64,000 nt of DNA from Arthrobacter tumbae (lineage in GTDB: Bacteria > Actinomycetota > Actinomycetes > Actinomycetales > Micrococcaceae): positions 2,108,001-2,172,000 of the forward strand of contig NZ_JAFBCC010000001.1 in assembly GCF_016907495.1 (NCBI RefSeq), given 5' to 3'. The notes under the pieces were generated by a model. That model saw nothing but the letters and a program-made list of their open reading frames with translations. It had not been told where the DNA came from and searched no databases. A program made the position numbers and the translations under genes. Positions 18,624 through 28,199 of the stretch are shown one piece after another (position 1 is the first letter of the stretch; each line of letters starts with the position of its first letter).

Positions 18624-18977
18624 GTGACTGTTGCAGCGGATTTCACTGTTATTGCTTCGCGCACACTCACCAGCGCTGACAGGGACGTGGTGGTAGACCT
18701 AGGCGCGCCGGTGAGGATGGACTCGGTACCGTACGACTGGTTCTGCCCTTACCGCATCACCGGATTACGGGGCGGCGCTGTTGAACAGTCGGCCTATGGA
18801 ATTGACGCCGTTCAAGCGCTGATCCTCGCTCTCACTCATATAGGAGAACGGTTATCGCAAGCACCCGATCGAATTGCGTTTCAGGACCGGGCAGCCCTCG
18901 GTTTTCCTGTCATCGGAACAGGTCCTACAGAGAACACCTGGGTCATTCAGCTGCCTCTCTCGGTAGCCCCGGAATGA
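18624..18977 (+). CDS. DUF6968-like hypothetical protein
   Basis: 117 residues from GTG 18624; the frame is also open upstream to 18534 without conserved sequence. The pattern VIASRTLT, DRDVVVDLGAP, DWFCPYRITGL, SAYGIDAVQALILALTHIGERL and LGFPV matches the uncharacterised actinobacterial family I know as DUF6968. There are no membrane segments or signal. It directly follows a small 55-residue frame. Function unknown; similar proteins often occur in accessory regions. Confidence 0.6.
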   Translation: MTVAADFTVIASRTLTSADRDVVVDLGAPVRMDSVPYDWFCPYRITGLRGGAVEQSAYGIDAVQALILALTHIGERLSQAPDRIAFQDRAALGFPVIGTGPTENTWVIQLPLSVAPE

Positions 18978-19118
18978 TCTAGCTTTAAAAGTGAGTTGGT
19001 CTGGCTGGCTTATGTCGGGATTTTTGGGGAGTTGGGATCGGTCACTGCACCGCACAATCAGGACCAGCGTCTTATCGTGTGCACGGCCAACCGAGTCCAC
19101 AGTGCTACTGCCGCTTCT

Positions 19119-19147
19119 GCAACCTTCGGACCCCGCCCGAAGGTTGC
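19119..19147. terminator. Strong hairpin between convergent genes
   Basis: GCAACCTTCGG pairs perfectly with CCGAAGGTTGC around a seven-base loop. It sits between the DUF6968-like gene and the convergent AraC gene and could terminate both. There is no T-run. Confidence 0.55.
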
Positions 19148-19282
19148 AAACGCAGACCGTCCTCGCCGGCCGTCCCAGTGATTGGGCGAGGCAGCAGACT
19201 TCGGCCAATCGCGCGGAACTTCAGGTAATCGTCGATTTCTGCCCGGCGCGATGACCAAAAGTATGGTGCATGGCGCGTCAAT

Positions 19283-20209
19283 CTATTGCTTCGTGCGCTC
19301 GAAGCGGTAGCGACGTGGGTTGAGCCCGGTCTCGGCGAGGAAATGACGATTGAAGTTGGACAAGTTGGAAAAACCAACCTCAAAGCAGACCTCAGAGATG
19401 GGCGTTTGGGTTTGCTCCAGTAACCGGCATGCATGGGCTAGGCGAAGTTTTCGAACCATGTCGCTGAAATTTTGCCCTGTTGCCCTTCGAAAGTACTTCG
19501 AGAAGGTGGGCTCGGCCATCCCGACTAGCGAAGCAGCTTCCGACATTCGTACCGGGCCTGAATGATTCGCGAAAATATACTCAAGAGCGATGTCGACCAC
19601 GGCCGCCGCTTCGCCATCGAGTTGCGGCTGAAACCATTCGCGTGCCAAGAGTACACGGTCAGTTTGGGGCGACCTTGAGAAGATTGCCAGCACGCGCAGC
19701 ACGTGATGCAACTGCTCGATCCCTACACTTTTGCCTACAGCCTCGATCGCTTCAGCAGCTTTCGTAGCAGTTTCACCGGTGAAGAGGATGCCTCGGGCAG
19801 ACTCTTCCAGTACGGGCTCGACCTCGACCAATTCAGGCATTAAGCCGGCACAATTACGCAGCCATTGACCGTCAAATTGTAGGACAGCGTCCCGATTCCG
19901 GATCACCTCTCCAGGCTTCAAGTCGCTCACCCAATCATGCGGCAGGCCTGACCCGATCAGGGTCACCTGACCAGCCTCAAAAGTCCCCAAATGATCACCG
20001 ACGATGAACCGTCCGCTTCCTTCACGGATCAGGTGGACTTCATACTCGGGATGATAGTTCCATCGAGCGATGGCCGTCGGATAATCGTGTTGGTGCCAGC
20101 GGACCGATTGATCGGGGTTGTGAGGAATTACCTCGCGGTTCGCTCGTAACCCGGTCAAACGTTCAGCCAATCTCACAGCTGCGTCCTCATCCCGGTGCGA
20201 AATACGCAT
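19283..20209 (-). CDS. AraC family transcriptional regulator of the polyol operon
   Basis: 308 residues. An N-terminal cupin-type sensor (EYEVHLIREGSGRFIVGDHL, TLIGSGLPHDWVS) is followed by a C-terminal double helix-turn-helix: MSEAASLVGMAEPTFSKYFR, then ISEVCFEVGFSNLSNFNRHF and the closing GLNPRRYRFER. It is divergent from the polyol ABC transporter operon, separated by about 275 bases of promoter DNA, and is the probable activator of that operon. The ATG lies after an AAGGACAGCC stretch acting as ribosome site. Confidence 0.9.
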   Translation of the reverse strand: MRISHRDEDAAVRLAERLTGLRANREVIPHNPDQSVRWHQHDYPTAIARWNYHPEYEVHLIREGSGRFIVGDHLGTFEAGQVTLIGSGLPHDWVSDLKPGEVIRNRDAVLQFDGQWLRNCAGLMPELVEVEPVLEESARGILFTGETATKAAEAIEAVGKSVGIEQLHHVLRVLAIFSRSPQTDRVLLAREWFQPQLDGEAAAVVDIALEYIFANHSGPVRMSEAASLVGMAEPTFSKYFRRATGQNFSDMVRKLRLAHACRLLEQTQTPISEVCFEVGFSNLSNFNRHFLAETGLNPRRYRFERTKQ

Positions 20210-20485
20210 GGCTGTCCTTCCCTCTGAGCGATAACAATGATTGCTAACTTATGCCTTGCGGCGTGCGTGAACTCCTTTCGAAATCGACGAGGAGACTATA
20301 GAAATCCATCTCGGCCTAGAAAATAAGTATCGGTTGTCGGCAACAGTGACGCTAGTTGTGCGCGTCGTCACACTCGTACTGTTGGGACAGCACCAACCGT
20401 ACTCGCTGCGAATAGATGCCCACATCAAACGTTCCGTCTGCGTAGTCCGATGTGTTTCACACCTAGTAAGAACGAAGGAGTCCTT

Positions 20486-21853
20486 ATGCGAATTTCACGC
20501 GCACGAGCCGCCGTCCCGGCAGGACTGACGTGTTTGGCTTTGACACTCACCGCTTGTTCCGGCGCCGGTGGCGGGGGTGGAGCCGGCGGCGCTTCCGGGG
20601 AAGCTCAGAGCATCAGTGTTCTCATGGTGAATAACCCGCAGATGGAGGATCTGCAGCGCCTGACCGCTGATAATTTCACTGCGGAAACCGGTATCACGGT
20701 GAACTTCACCAGCTTGCCGGAGAACGATGTCCGAGCGAAGATCAGCCAGGAGTTCTCCGCTCAAGCCGGCCAGTATGACGTCGCATCTTTGTCCAACTAC
20801 GAAATTCCCTTCTACTCGAAAAATGGTTGGCTTGCTCCCCTTGATGACTACGTCGCAGCGGATGAAGACTTCAATCAGGCCGACATTCTTCCCGCGTACA
20901 CCGAGTCATTGACCGGCGAGGACGGCAAGCTCTATGGAGAACCTTTCTACGGTGAATCCTCCTTCCTTATGTACCGCATGGACGTGTTTGAAGAACTGGG
21001 CCTGACCATGCCTGAGGAACCCACATGGGATGAAGTGGCCGACCTCGCTGCGCAGGTAGACGAAGCTAAAGAAGACATGAAAGGCATTTGCCTGAGAGGT
21101 TTACCTGGCTGGGGGCAGGTGTTCGCGCCGTTGACGACCGTAGTCAATACATTCGGTGGAACTTGGTTCGACAGCGAATGGAATGCTCAGGTTGACTCCC
21201 CTGAATTCACTGAGGCGGTCCAGTTCTACACTGATTTGGTGAAGGAGCACGGCCAGGCTGGGGCAGCTCAATCGGGTTTCACTGAATGTTTGACCAACAT
21301 GACACAGGGAAACACAGCCATGTGGTACGACGCGACTTCGGCGGCTGGCAGCCTTGAGGCGGACGGGTCACCTGTTGCAGGCAAAATCGGGTACGCCGCG
21401 GCGCCGGTGAAAGAGACCGATTCCTCCGGCTGGCTATGGACCTGGTCCTGGGGGATCCAGGCTGCTTCAGAAAAGCAGGACGCTGCTTGGGAGTTCATCT
21501 CTTGGGCAAGTTCCCAAGAGTACGAGGAGCTCGTCGCCGAGGAACTGGGCTGGGCGAAGGTGCCTTCAGGTAAGCGAATTTCCACCTACGAGAATGAGGA
21601 ATATCAGGCTTCGGCTCCTCAGTTCGAAGCCGAACGTCGGGCGATCGAGAACGCGGACCCCCGTGATCCAGGGGTTCAGGAACGTCCCTACATTGGCATC
21701 CAGTTCGTGGGCATCCCGGAATTCGCCGATCTCGGTACAACCGTTTCACAAGATATCAGCGCCGTCATCGCTGGCCAGCAAACGGTTGAAGAAGCCCTTG
21801 CAAAAGGTCAAGAAGCCGCTCAGGCCGTCGGCGACCAGTACAAGTCCAACTAA
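20486..21853 (+). CDS. ABC sugar/polyol transporter substrate-binding lipoprotein
   Basis: 455 residues. A lipoprotein signal with lipobox LTAC near residue 26 is followed by a glycine-rich spacer and a family-1 solute-binding fold (ISVLMVNNPQMEDL, FTAETGITVNF, YDVASLSNYEI, NTAMWYDATSAAG). ATG 20486 has AAGGAG five bases upstream. First gene of the polyol operon; it would capture the substrate outside the membrane and deliver it to the two permeases that follow. Its similarity is to polyol (sorbitol/mannitol) binding proteins, judged mainly from the dehydrogenases downstream. Confidence 0.9.
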   Translation: MRISRARAAVPAGLTCLALTLTACSGAGGGGGAGGASGEAQSISVLMVNNPQMEDLQRLTADNFTAETGITVNFTSLPENDVRAKISQEFSAQAGQYDVASLSNYEIPFYSKNGWLAPLDDYVAADEDFNQADILPAYTESLTGEDGKLYGEPFYGESSFLMYRMDVFEELGLTMPEEPTWDEVADLAAQVDEAKEDMKGICLRGLPGWGQVFAPLTTVVNTFGGTWFDSEWNAQVDSPEFTEAVQFYTDLVKEHGQAGAAQSGFTECLTNMTQGNTAMWYDATSAAGSLEADGSPVAGKIGYAAAPVKETDSSGWLWTWSWGIQAASEKQDAAWEFISWASSQEYEELVAEELGWAKVPSGKRISTYENEEYQASAPQFEAERRAIENADPRDPGVQERPYIGIQFVGIPEFADLGTTVSQDISAVIAGQQTVEEALAKGQEAAQAVGDQYKSN

Positions 21854-21919
21854 TACCTAACGCTTGTCCTGTTGCCTCGTCTCGATGGAGGCGGGGCAAC
21901 CGGACGGCAGGAGAGTTCC

Positions 21920-22894
21920 ATGCCCACCGCCACAGCAACAAAACCTCGCTCGGCGAGCCGATCCGCCGGTCCCCCGCAGGATTCGAGGGGGAGGCGCGGC
22001 CAGCGCAAGGACCGTTGGTCCCGCCGCGGCCCGCTCCTGCCAGCCCTGATCTTCCTGATCGTGGTGACGCAGCTACCGTTTCTGGCAACGCTGATCATTT
22101 CGTTCATGAACTGGAACAGCCTGCGGCCGGATGAGACCAGTTTCGCCGGCCTGGACAACTACGTGAGTGTCCTTTCGGACGCCGATCTGCGTCAGTCGAT
22201 CCTCACCACGATCATCCTCACGGCTACAGTCGTTCTTGTCAGCCTGGTACTCGGTCTCGTCCTGGCGCTGCTGCTCGACAAGAAGTTCATCGGCCGGGGC
22301 GTCGTACGTACCTTGCTAATCGCTCCGTTCTTGGTGGTACCGGTGGCTGCCGCCCTGATTTGGAAGCATGCGCTACTGAACCCCTCGTATGGCCTAATTA
22401 ACGGCACGCTCACCTGGGTGTGGTCTTTGTTCGGCAGCGATAATCCGCCCCAGCCGGAGATTCTTTCTCAGGCTCCTCTCCTCGCAGTCGAAGCGTCACT
22501 GATTTGGCAATGGACTCCCTTCATGATGCTCATACTCCTGGCGGGGCTACAGTCGCGACCCATGGACGTCATCGAAGCAGCGCAGATCGACGGCGCGTCG
22601 GGCTGGCAGATCTTTCGCCACCTCACGCTCCCGCACTTACGGCAGTACATCGAACTCGGCGGGCTGCTCGGCACCATCTACATCGTCCAGAACTTCGACG
22701 CCGTATTCACCCTCACAGCGGGCGGTCTCGGCACAGCGAACCTGCCCTATTCGATCTACCAGACTTTCTACTTCGCCAATGAATACGGGCTCGCTTCTGC
22801 CACCGGAGTCATCGCGGTGATCGGCACTATCATCGTTGCGATCTTCGCGCTTCGTACCGTCTTTACACTGTTTCAAAAGGAGGAGTCCCGGTGA
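21920..22894 (+). CDS. ABC polyol transporter permease (MalF type)
   Basis: 324 residues with six predicted membrane segments and the inner-membrane signature EAAQIDGASGWQIFRHLTLP that docks the ATPase. The N-terminus is basic and proline-rich. ATG 21920 is preceded by CAGGAGAG. The stop codon overlaps the GTG of the next permease, giving translational coupling. Together they form the membrane channel for the binding protein at 20486. Confidence 0.92.
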   Translation: MPTATATKPRSASRSAGPPQDSRGRRGQRKDRWSRRGPLLPALIFLIVVTQLPFLATLIISFMNWNSLRPDETSFAGLDNYVSVLSDADLRQSILTTIILTATVVLVSLVLGLVLALLLDKKFIGRGVVRTLLIAPFLVVPVAAALIWKHALLNPSYGLINGTLTWVWSLFGSDNPPQPEILSQAPLLAVEASLIWQWTPFMMLILLAGLQSRPMDVIEAAQIDGASGWQIFRHLTLPHLRQYIELGGLLGTIYIVQNFDAVFTLTAGGLGTANLPYSIYQTFYFANEYGLASATGVIAVIGTIIVAIFALRTVFTLFQKEESR

Positions 22895-23790
22895 CCACGC
22901 TGAGCCCTACCCGGAAGAAGGCTGCCGGACCTAAATTCCTCGTCCGGAAGCGGAAGTCGCGACTGGACGCAACGCGGAACAGCACTGTTGCCGGTCTCAT
23001 CGCGTGGACAGCTGCGTTGATCTTCGCGATCCCTGTCCTTTGGATGTTGTTGACATCATTTCATTCCGAGGTCGATGCAGCGACGAACCCTCCCTCCCTC
23101 TTCGCTGACCTCACACTTGAGTCATACCAAGACTTCTTTTCCGGAGCCTCCGGTTTGAGTCCATGGCCGCCGTTGATCAATTCAGCCACAGCTTCAATCA
23201 CATCGACTGTCCTCGTCCTGGTGCTCGCCATTCCAGCCGCCTACGCCCTGTCCATCCGGCCCATCCGGAAATGGACCGATGTCATGTTCTTCTTTCTTTC
23301 AACGAAAATGCTGCCCGTCGTCGCGGCCATCCTTCCCTTATTTCTCTTCGCCCGGAACTTCGGCGTCCTCGATAACATCTGGTTCCTTGTTCTCCTTTAC
23401 ACCTCGATGAACCTTCCCATCGCGGTGTGGATGATGCGCTCCTTCCTTGCCGAAGTGCCCGTTGAAATGCTTGAGGCAGCACAGATCGACGGTGCCGGTC
23501 TGCTTCTTACTCTGCGCAAGGTTGTGGCACCAGTTGCGATGCCGGGCATCGCCGCCACGGCTCTCATCTGCTTCATCTTCAGCTGGAACGAGCTACTGCT
23601 TGCCCGGGTCCTTACGGGAGTCGTCGCTGGCACCGCGCCGGTATTTCTCACGAGTTTCGTCTCAAGCCAAGGACTGTTCCTCGCCAAGGTTTGCACCGCT
23701 GCCGTAGTCATCTCCCTTCCCGTCCTCCTCGCCGGCTTCGCCGCCCAGGACAAGCTCGTTCAGGGCCTGTCACTCGGCGCCGTGAAGTAG
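22891..23790 (+). CDS. ABC polyol transporter permease (MalG type)
   Basis: 299 residues, six membrane segments, with the coupling motif EAAQIDGAGLLLTLRKVVAP. It starts at GTG within a GTGA overlap, with GAGGAG upstream. It pairs with the preceding permease. No ATP-binding subunit is encoded in the operon, so a shared MsmK/UgpC-type ATPase elsewhere is presumably used, as is common in actinobacteria. Confidence 0.92.
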   Translation: MTTLSPTRKKAAGPKFLVRKRKSRLDATRNSTVAGLIAWTAALIFAIPVLWMLLTSFHSEVDAATNPPSLFADLTLESYQDFFSGASGLSPWPPLINSATASITSTVLVLVLAIPAAYALSIRPIRKWTDVMFFFLSTKMLPVVAAILPLFLFARNFGVLDNIWFLVLLYTSMNLPIAVWMMRSFLAEVPVEMLEAAQIDGAGLLLTLRKVVAPVAMPGIAATALICFIFSWNELLLARVLTGVVAGTAPVFLTSFVSSQGLFLAKVCTAAVVISLPVLLAGFAAQDKLVQGLSLGAVK

Positions 23791-23815
23791 ACAGACCATC
23801 GAAAGGCCTCTCATC

Positions 23816-24865
23816 ATGACTGCAACAGCAGAACGCACCGCCATCCAGGTCCCCACGACCATGCGCGCCTCGTTGCTCCGCAAGCAGGGTGACGTCGGCC
23901 TCGAGACGCTGCCCGTACCCGCGCTGGGCGATGACCAGGTCCTCGTACAAGTCGTCGCCGTCGGAGTCTGCGGCAGCGACGTCCACTACTACGAGCACGG
24001 GCGGATCGGCCCCTACGTCGTCGACCACCCGCTGATCCTCGGACACGAACTGTCCGGGCGGATCGTCGCCGTGGGAGCGCGCGTCGACGCCTCGCGCATC
24101 GGTGAGCGTGTCGCCGTCGAACCCCAGCGACCCTGCCGAGTGTGCGACCAGTGCCGCCACGGCCGCTACAACCTGTGCTCCGATATCGAGTTTTACGCCA
24201 CACCCCCGGTCGACGGTGCCTTCACCGAGTATGTCACCATTCAAGCCGATTTCGCCTACCCAGTACCCGACAGCGTGAGCGATGAAGCAGCCGCCCTCAT
24301 CGAACCGCTCTCCGTCGGGATCTGGGCATGCCAGAAGGCTGAAGTCGGTCCAGGCAGCCGCGTCCTCGTCGCCGGGGCGGGCCCAATCGGCATCATCGCC
24401 GCGCAGACCGCCCGAGCCTTCGGGGCCGCCGAAGTTCACATCAGCGATATCTCCCCCGACCGGCTCGCCTTCGCACTGCAACACGGTGCAACACATGCTC
24501 TAGACGCAAGGACCGGGACCATGGCGGGACTGGAGGTTGACGCTTTCATCGACGCATCCGGCGCAGCTCAGGCGGTGCGCGATGGCATCCTGGCGGTGAA
24601 GCCCGCCGGCCGTGTGATTCTCGTGGGCCTGGGCGCCGACGACGTAGCTCTGCCCGTCTCGTACCTGCAGAACCGTGAGATCTGGCTGACCGGGATTTTC
24701 CGCTACGCCAACACCTGGCCCCTCGGTATCGAGTTGGTCGCCAGCGGGGCCGTCAACCTCGACGTCCTCGTCACCGGACGCTACGGTTTGGCCGACGCTG
24801 AGGATGCGCTGATCGCGGGTCGGCAGCCCGGCCAGCTGAAAGCCATCGTCTACCCGGGCCGATGA
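23816..24865 (+). CDS. Zinc-dependent polyol (sorbitol/xylitol-type) dehydrogenase
   Basis: 349 residues of the medium-chain dehydrogenase family. The catalytic zinc ligands are in VCGSDVHYY (Cys) and GHELSGRI (His-Glu); structural cysteines occur in CRVCDQCRHGRYNLC; the dinucleotide fold has VAGAGPIGIIAAQ. The H-Y-Y-E after GSDVH is typical of sorbitol/xylitol dehydrogenases. It would oxidise an imported polyol to a ketose, the substrate for the kinase whose start overlaps this stop codon. Confidence 0.88.
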   Translation: MTATAERTAIQVPTTMRASLLRKQGDVGLETLPVPALGDDQVLVQVVAVGVCGSDVHYYEHGRIGPYVVDHPLILGHELSGRIVAVGARVDASRIGERVAVEPQRPCRVCDQCRHGRYNLCSDIEFYATPPVDGAFTEYVTIQADFAYPVPDSVSDEAAALIEPLSVGIWACQKAEVGPGSRVLVAGAGPIGIIAAQTARAFGAAEVHISDISPDRLAFALQHGATHALDARTGTMAGLEVDAFIDASGAAQAVRDGILAVKPAGRVILVGLGADDVALPVSYLQNREIWLTGIFRYANTWPLGIELVASGAVNLDVLVTGRYGLADAEDALIAGRQPGQLKAIVYPGR

Positions 24866-25920
24866 TCACGGACAATCTTCCTAACCCGCAAGACCAGGCC
24901 CAAAAGAGCCCCACCGGCTATTCGACACAGCACTACAACACCACTGGGGTCGCGGTAATAGGTGAGTCGTTGGTGGATATCGTTCACCATGGAACTGGGA
25001 CGACGGAAAGGCCCGGAGGCAGCCCACTTAACGTGGCAGTCGGCTCCGCACGCCTAGGCATACCGACGACGTTGATCACTTCCTTTGCCGCTGACGCCCA
25101 TGGGACGATCATCAGCACGCACCTTACCGACAACGGGGTCGGAGTCATTGAAGGCGGTACCTCCCCCACCAGCACGGCTACAGCTCGCATAGACGCCTCC
25201 GGCGCAGCACGGTATGAGTTCAGCCTTGAGTGGGACATCAGTGCTGGCATGGACAGCGCTGCGAGACTCCGCGCTCAGCACTGGCACGCCGGATCCATCG
25301 CCGCCTTTATCTCTCCAGGGCGTGACGACGTCCGCAGCTTGATCACGGCCGCTCGACACGTCAGCACAATCAGTTTCGACCCAAACTGCCGACCGACAAT
25401 CACCCCCGACAGGATCTCAGCAGGACAAACTGTCGAAGAACTTGTGGCGTTGAGCGACATCGTGAAGGCCAGCGACGAGGATATAGCGTGGCTTTACCCA
25501 CACCTCGACATGGAGGAAGTGGTCGCTTTATGGCTTCATATGGGTGCATCCCTCATAGTCATCACGCGCGGCGCAAGCGGAAGCATCGCAGCAACCAAGA
25601 CCACAGGGGCCGCATCACCGGCTCAGCCGACCCAAGTCGTCGACACCGTGGGTGCCGGGGAATCCTTCATGGCCGCTCTCCTCGCAGGCCTGCAACGCGC
25701 TGGCGCCCTCGGGCAAAGCAACCGAGGACGTATCACAGCGCTCGACACAGATGAACTGGAGACCTTGCTGTCCTACGCCTCGACAGCAGCAGCGATTACC
25801 TGCTCACGGCAGGGAGCGAACCCACCGACGATCAGCGAACTTCAAAAGATGCGGAATGCAGCGTCCCGGTCACTGAGTCAGGACGCAAGTGCTTCGATCC
25901 CACGAAGCAACACACCATGA
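24862..25920 (+). CDS. PfkB family sugar kinase (probable fructokinase) with altered catalytic motif
   Basis: 352 residues. The first PfkB signature appears as GGSPLNVAVGSARLG, with substrate-binding VIGESLVDIV near the N-terminus. The second signature reads DTVGAGESFMAALL, so the residue normally Asp, the catalytic base, is Glu (E267). ATG overlaps the dehydrogenase stop by four bases. By context it would phosphorylate fructose or a related ketose. The gene before the signature carries an unusually long hydrophilic N-terminal extension of about 28 residues. Whether the Glu variant is active cannot be judged from sequence. Confidence 0.85.
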   Translation: MITDNLPNPQDQAQKSPTGYSTQHYNTTGVAVIGESLVDIVHHGTGTTERPGGSPLNVAVGSARLGIPTTLITSFAADAHGTIISTHLTDNGVGVIEGGTSPTSTATARIDASGAARYEFSLEWDISAGMDSAARLRAQHWHAGSIAAFISPGRDDVRSLITAARHVSTISFDPNCRPTITPDRISAGQTVEELVALSDIVKASDEDIAWLYPHLDMEEVVALWLHMGASLIVITRGASGSIAATKTTGAASPAQPTQVVDTVGAGESFMAALLAGLQRAGALGQSNRGRITALDTDELETLLSYASTAAAITCSRQGANPPTISELQKMRNAASRSLSQDASASIPRSNTP

Positions 25921-26618
25921 TCACCCAGCCAGCGAAAGATCCACCGCAGAATACAACGCTCCTGCTGAGTGAAACAACGGAGCTACAGGAACTCATCAAT
26001 CGTCTACCTCGACCGGCGAAGGGACGCCGAACCTTACTCGGCCTGGTTGGCGAGCCAGGCGCCGGAAAATCAACTGTCGCGGCGGCGATTGCAACCCTAA
26101 ACCCCGCCGCGTACTCGCTCGTGCCTATGGACGGGTTCCACCTGGCAAACCAGGTACTCCGTACCCTCGGGTTTCTCGATCGCAAGGGCGCGCCGGAGAC
26201 TTTCGACGCTCACGGATACGCAGCCCTGCTCGCACGGCTCCGGGTTCACCCCGACGAAACCGTCTATGCCCCCTCCTTCCAACGCGACCTCGAGCAACCG
26301 CTCGCGAACGCGCTGCCGATCGCGCCGTCGTCATCACTGCTCATCACGGAGGGCAACTACCTATTGCTGGACGGGCCGGGATGGCGGCACGCACGGCATC
26401 AACTCGACGAGATCTGGTACGTACGCGTCGACCCTGAGATTCGCCGGGAGCGGCTCATCGCACGCCACACCCTGTTCGGTAAGACACCGGCGGCCGCCAA
26501 GGAATGGGTACGACGCATCGACGACCCCAACGCCGCTCTCGTGGCGGCCACCAGAGACCGAGCCGACCGCATCCTCGACACCTCCGACTGGGACACCTCC
26601 GGCTGGAAGGCCACCTGA
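25917..26618 (+). CDS. P-loop kinase, uridine-kinase/FrcK-like
   Basis: 233 residues with Walker A GEPGAGKST, then PMDGFHLANQVL and FDAHGYAALLARLR as in the phosphoribulokinase/uridine-kinase-like group named nucleoside/nucleotide kinase family. LLITEGNYLLLDGPGW and a late DRADRILDT complete the pattern. Such genes commonly accompany fructose or polyol transport operons, where a sugar is the likely substrate. The start overlaps the PfkB stop by four bases. The substrate is inferred from context. Confidence 0.8.
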   Translation: MITQPAKDPPQNTTLLLSETTELQELINRLPRPAKGRRTLLGLVGEPGAGKSTVAAAIATLNPAAYSLVPMDGFHLANQVLRTLGFLDRKGAPETFDAHGYAALLARLRVHPDETVYAPSFQRDLEQPLANALPIAPSSSLLITEGNYLLLDGPGWRHARHQLDEIWYVRVDPEIRRERLIARHTLFGKTPAAAKEWVRRIDDPNAALVAATRDRADRILDTSDWDTSGWKAT

Positions 26619-26662
26619 TTCCCTCCCCCAGCCGTATCAAACCTACTCCGCGAAGGCGCCCC

Positions 26663-28135
26663 ATGATCACCCTCTCAGCATCAACTCTCACCTCCCTCCC
26701 CTCCAACCTCCCGGGTCCCATCTACGACCGCTCCGCCATGACACCGGGAATCGTCCACTTCGGGGTAGGCGGCTTCCACCGCGCACACCAGGCAATGTAC
26801 TTAGACCGGCTCATGACACGCGGACATGCGCATGACTGGTCGATCCTCGGGGTCGGCGTACTGCCCAGCGACGGCGCCATGAAAAACGTCATGGACGCTC
26901 AGGACGGTCTCTACACCCTCGTCGAGAAAGCGCCCGATGGCTCGCACAACGCCCGCGTCATCGGATCAATCACCGGCTACCTCTTGGCGCCCGACGACCC
27001 CGAAGCCGTCATCGAGGCGATCGCCGCGCCGGGAATCCGGATCGTTTCGATGACCATCACTGAGGGCGGCTACTGCATCGATCCCGCTACCGGTGAGGTT
27101 GATATCGACAACCCCGCCTTACGCACGGACCTCGAGGCGGATGCGGTGCCTGCATCGGTCTTCGGCCTCGTCACTGAAGCTCTCGCACGACGTCGCCAAC
27201 GCGGACTACCAGGGCTTACCGTCATGTCCTGCGACAACATTCTAAGCAACGGCGATACCGCTCGTGCTGTCTTCACCGCTTTTGCCGAGCGCCGCGATGC
27301 CGCACTGGCCGCCTGGATCATTTCGAACGTGTCCTTCCCCAACTCCATGGTGGACAGAATCACCCCGGCAACCACGGAAGCTGACCGCGTGCAGCTTGCC
27401 TCGGAATTCGGGGTAAATGATGCCTGGCCGGTGGTGTGCGAGGACTTCGAGCAATGGGTCGTCGAGGACGCCTTCGTGCAGGGCCGTCCCCCATGGGAGG
27501 ACGCGGGCGTACAACTCGTGCACGACGTCGAACCCTACGAGCTCATGAAATTGCGCCTGCTCAACATCAGCCATCAGGCCCTGTGCTACCCCGGTTACCT
27601 CGCGGGCTACCGGTTGGTGCACGAAGTCTGCCAGAACCCCGTTTTCGCGAGGTATCTGCTCGGTTACATGGAACACGAAGCAACGCCCACACTGCAGCCC
27701 GTGCCAGGAGTCGATCTCGAACAGTACCGGAACAAGCTGCTCTCACGCTTTTCGAACGCGGCGGTGCGCGACACTCTGGCCCGGCTCTGCGCCGAAACCT
27801 CCGACCGGATTCCGAAATGGCTGGTCCCCGTCATTCACGAAAACCTCGCCGCAGGCAGGAGCGTCCGCTACGGAGCGGCGATCATTGCCACCTGGGCGCG
27901 CTATGCGGAGGGCACCGATGAGGACGGCAATCTTATTGACGTCGTCGACCGCCTGCGGGACCGTGTCATGCACGCTGCTGCGCAAACCCGATCCGACCCT
28001 CTCGCCTTCCTTCACCAGCGGGACCTCTTCCGCGATCTCGCCGAGCACCCTGTGTTCGTGAACGCCTACCTGGAGGCACTCGGGACATTGCACGGCCCCG
28101 GGACCGCCGTGCTTGTCGCTGAACTCGCCAGCTGA
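26663..28135 (+). CDS. Mannitol 2-dehydrogenase family polyol dehydrogenase
   Basis: 490 residues, the usual size of long-chain mannitol/polyol 2-dehydrogenases. The N-terminal nucleotide motif is FGVGGFHRAHQAMY; the catalytic triad lies in MKLRLLNISH, as K296, N301 and H304. TITEGGYCID and VMSCDNILSNG are family segments. ATG 26663 gives the standard start; the frame is open upstream without homology. As last gene of the operon it gives the cell a second route to oxidise a polyol such as mannitol, sorbitol or arabitol to a ketose. Confidence 0.92.
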   Translation: MITLSASTLTSLPSNLPGPIYDRSAMTPGIVHFGVGGFHRAHQAMYLDRLMTRGHAHDWSILGVGVLPSDGAMKNVMDAQDGLYTLVEKAPDGSHNARVIGSITGYLLAPDDPEAVIEAIAAPGIRIVSMTITEGGYCIDPATGEVDIDNPALRTDLEADAVPASVFGLVTEALARRRQRGLPGLTVMSCDNILSNGDTARAVFTAFAERRDAALAAWIISNVSFPNSMVDRITPATTEADRVQLASEFGVNDAWPVVCEDFEQWVVEDAFVQGRPPWEDAGVQLVHDVEPYELMKLRLLNISHQALCYPGYLAGYRLVHEVCQNPVFARYLLGYMEHEATPTLQPVPGVDLEQYRNKLLSRFSNAAVRDTLARLCAETSDRIPKWLVPVIHENLAAGRSVRYGAAIIATWARYAEGTDEDGNLIDVVDRLRDRVMHAAAQTRSDPLAFLHQRDLFRDLAEHPVFVNAYLEALGTLHGPGTAVLVAELAS

Positions 28136-28199
28136 GGGAGGTGCGTTGCCCTGCAGGAGTCCGGACGCTCACTAGTAGCCGTTGATCTTCGTAGTACCT

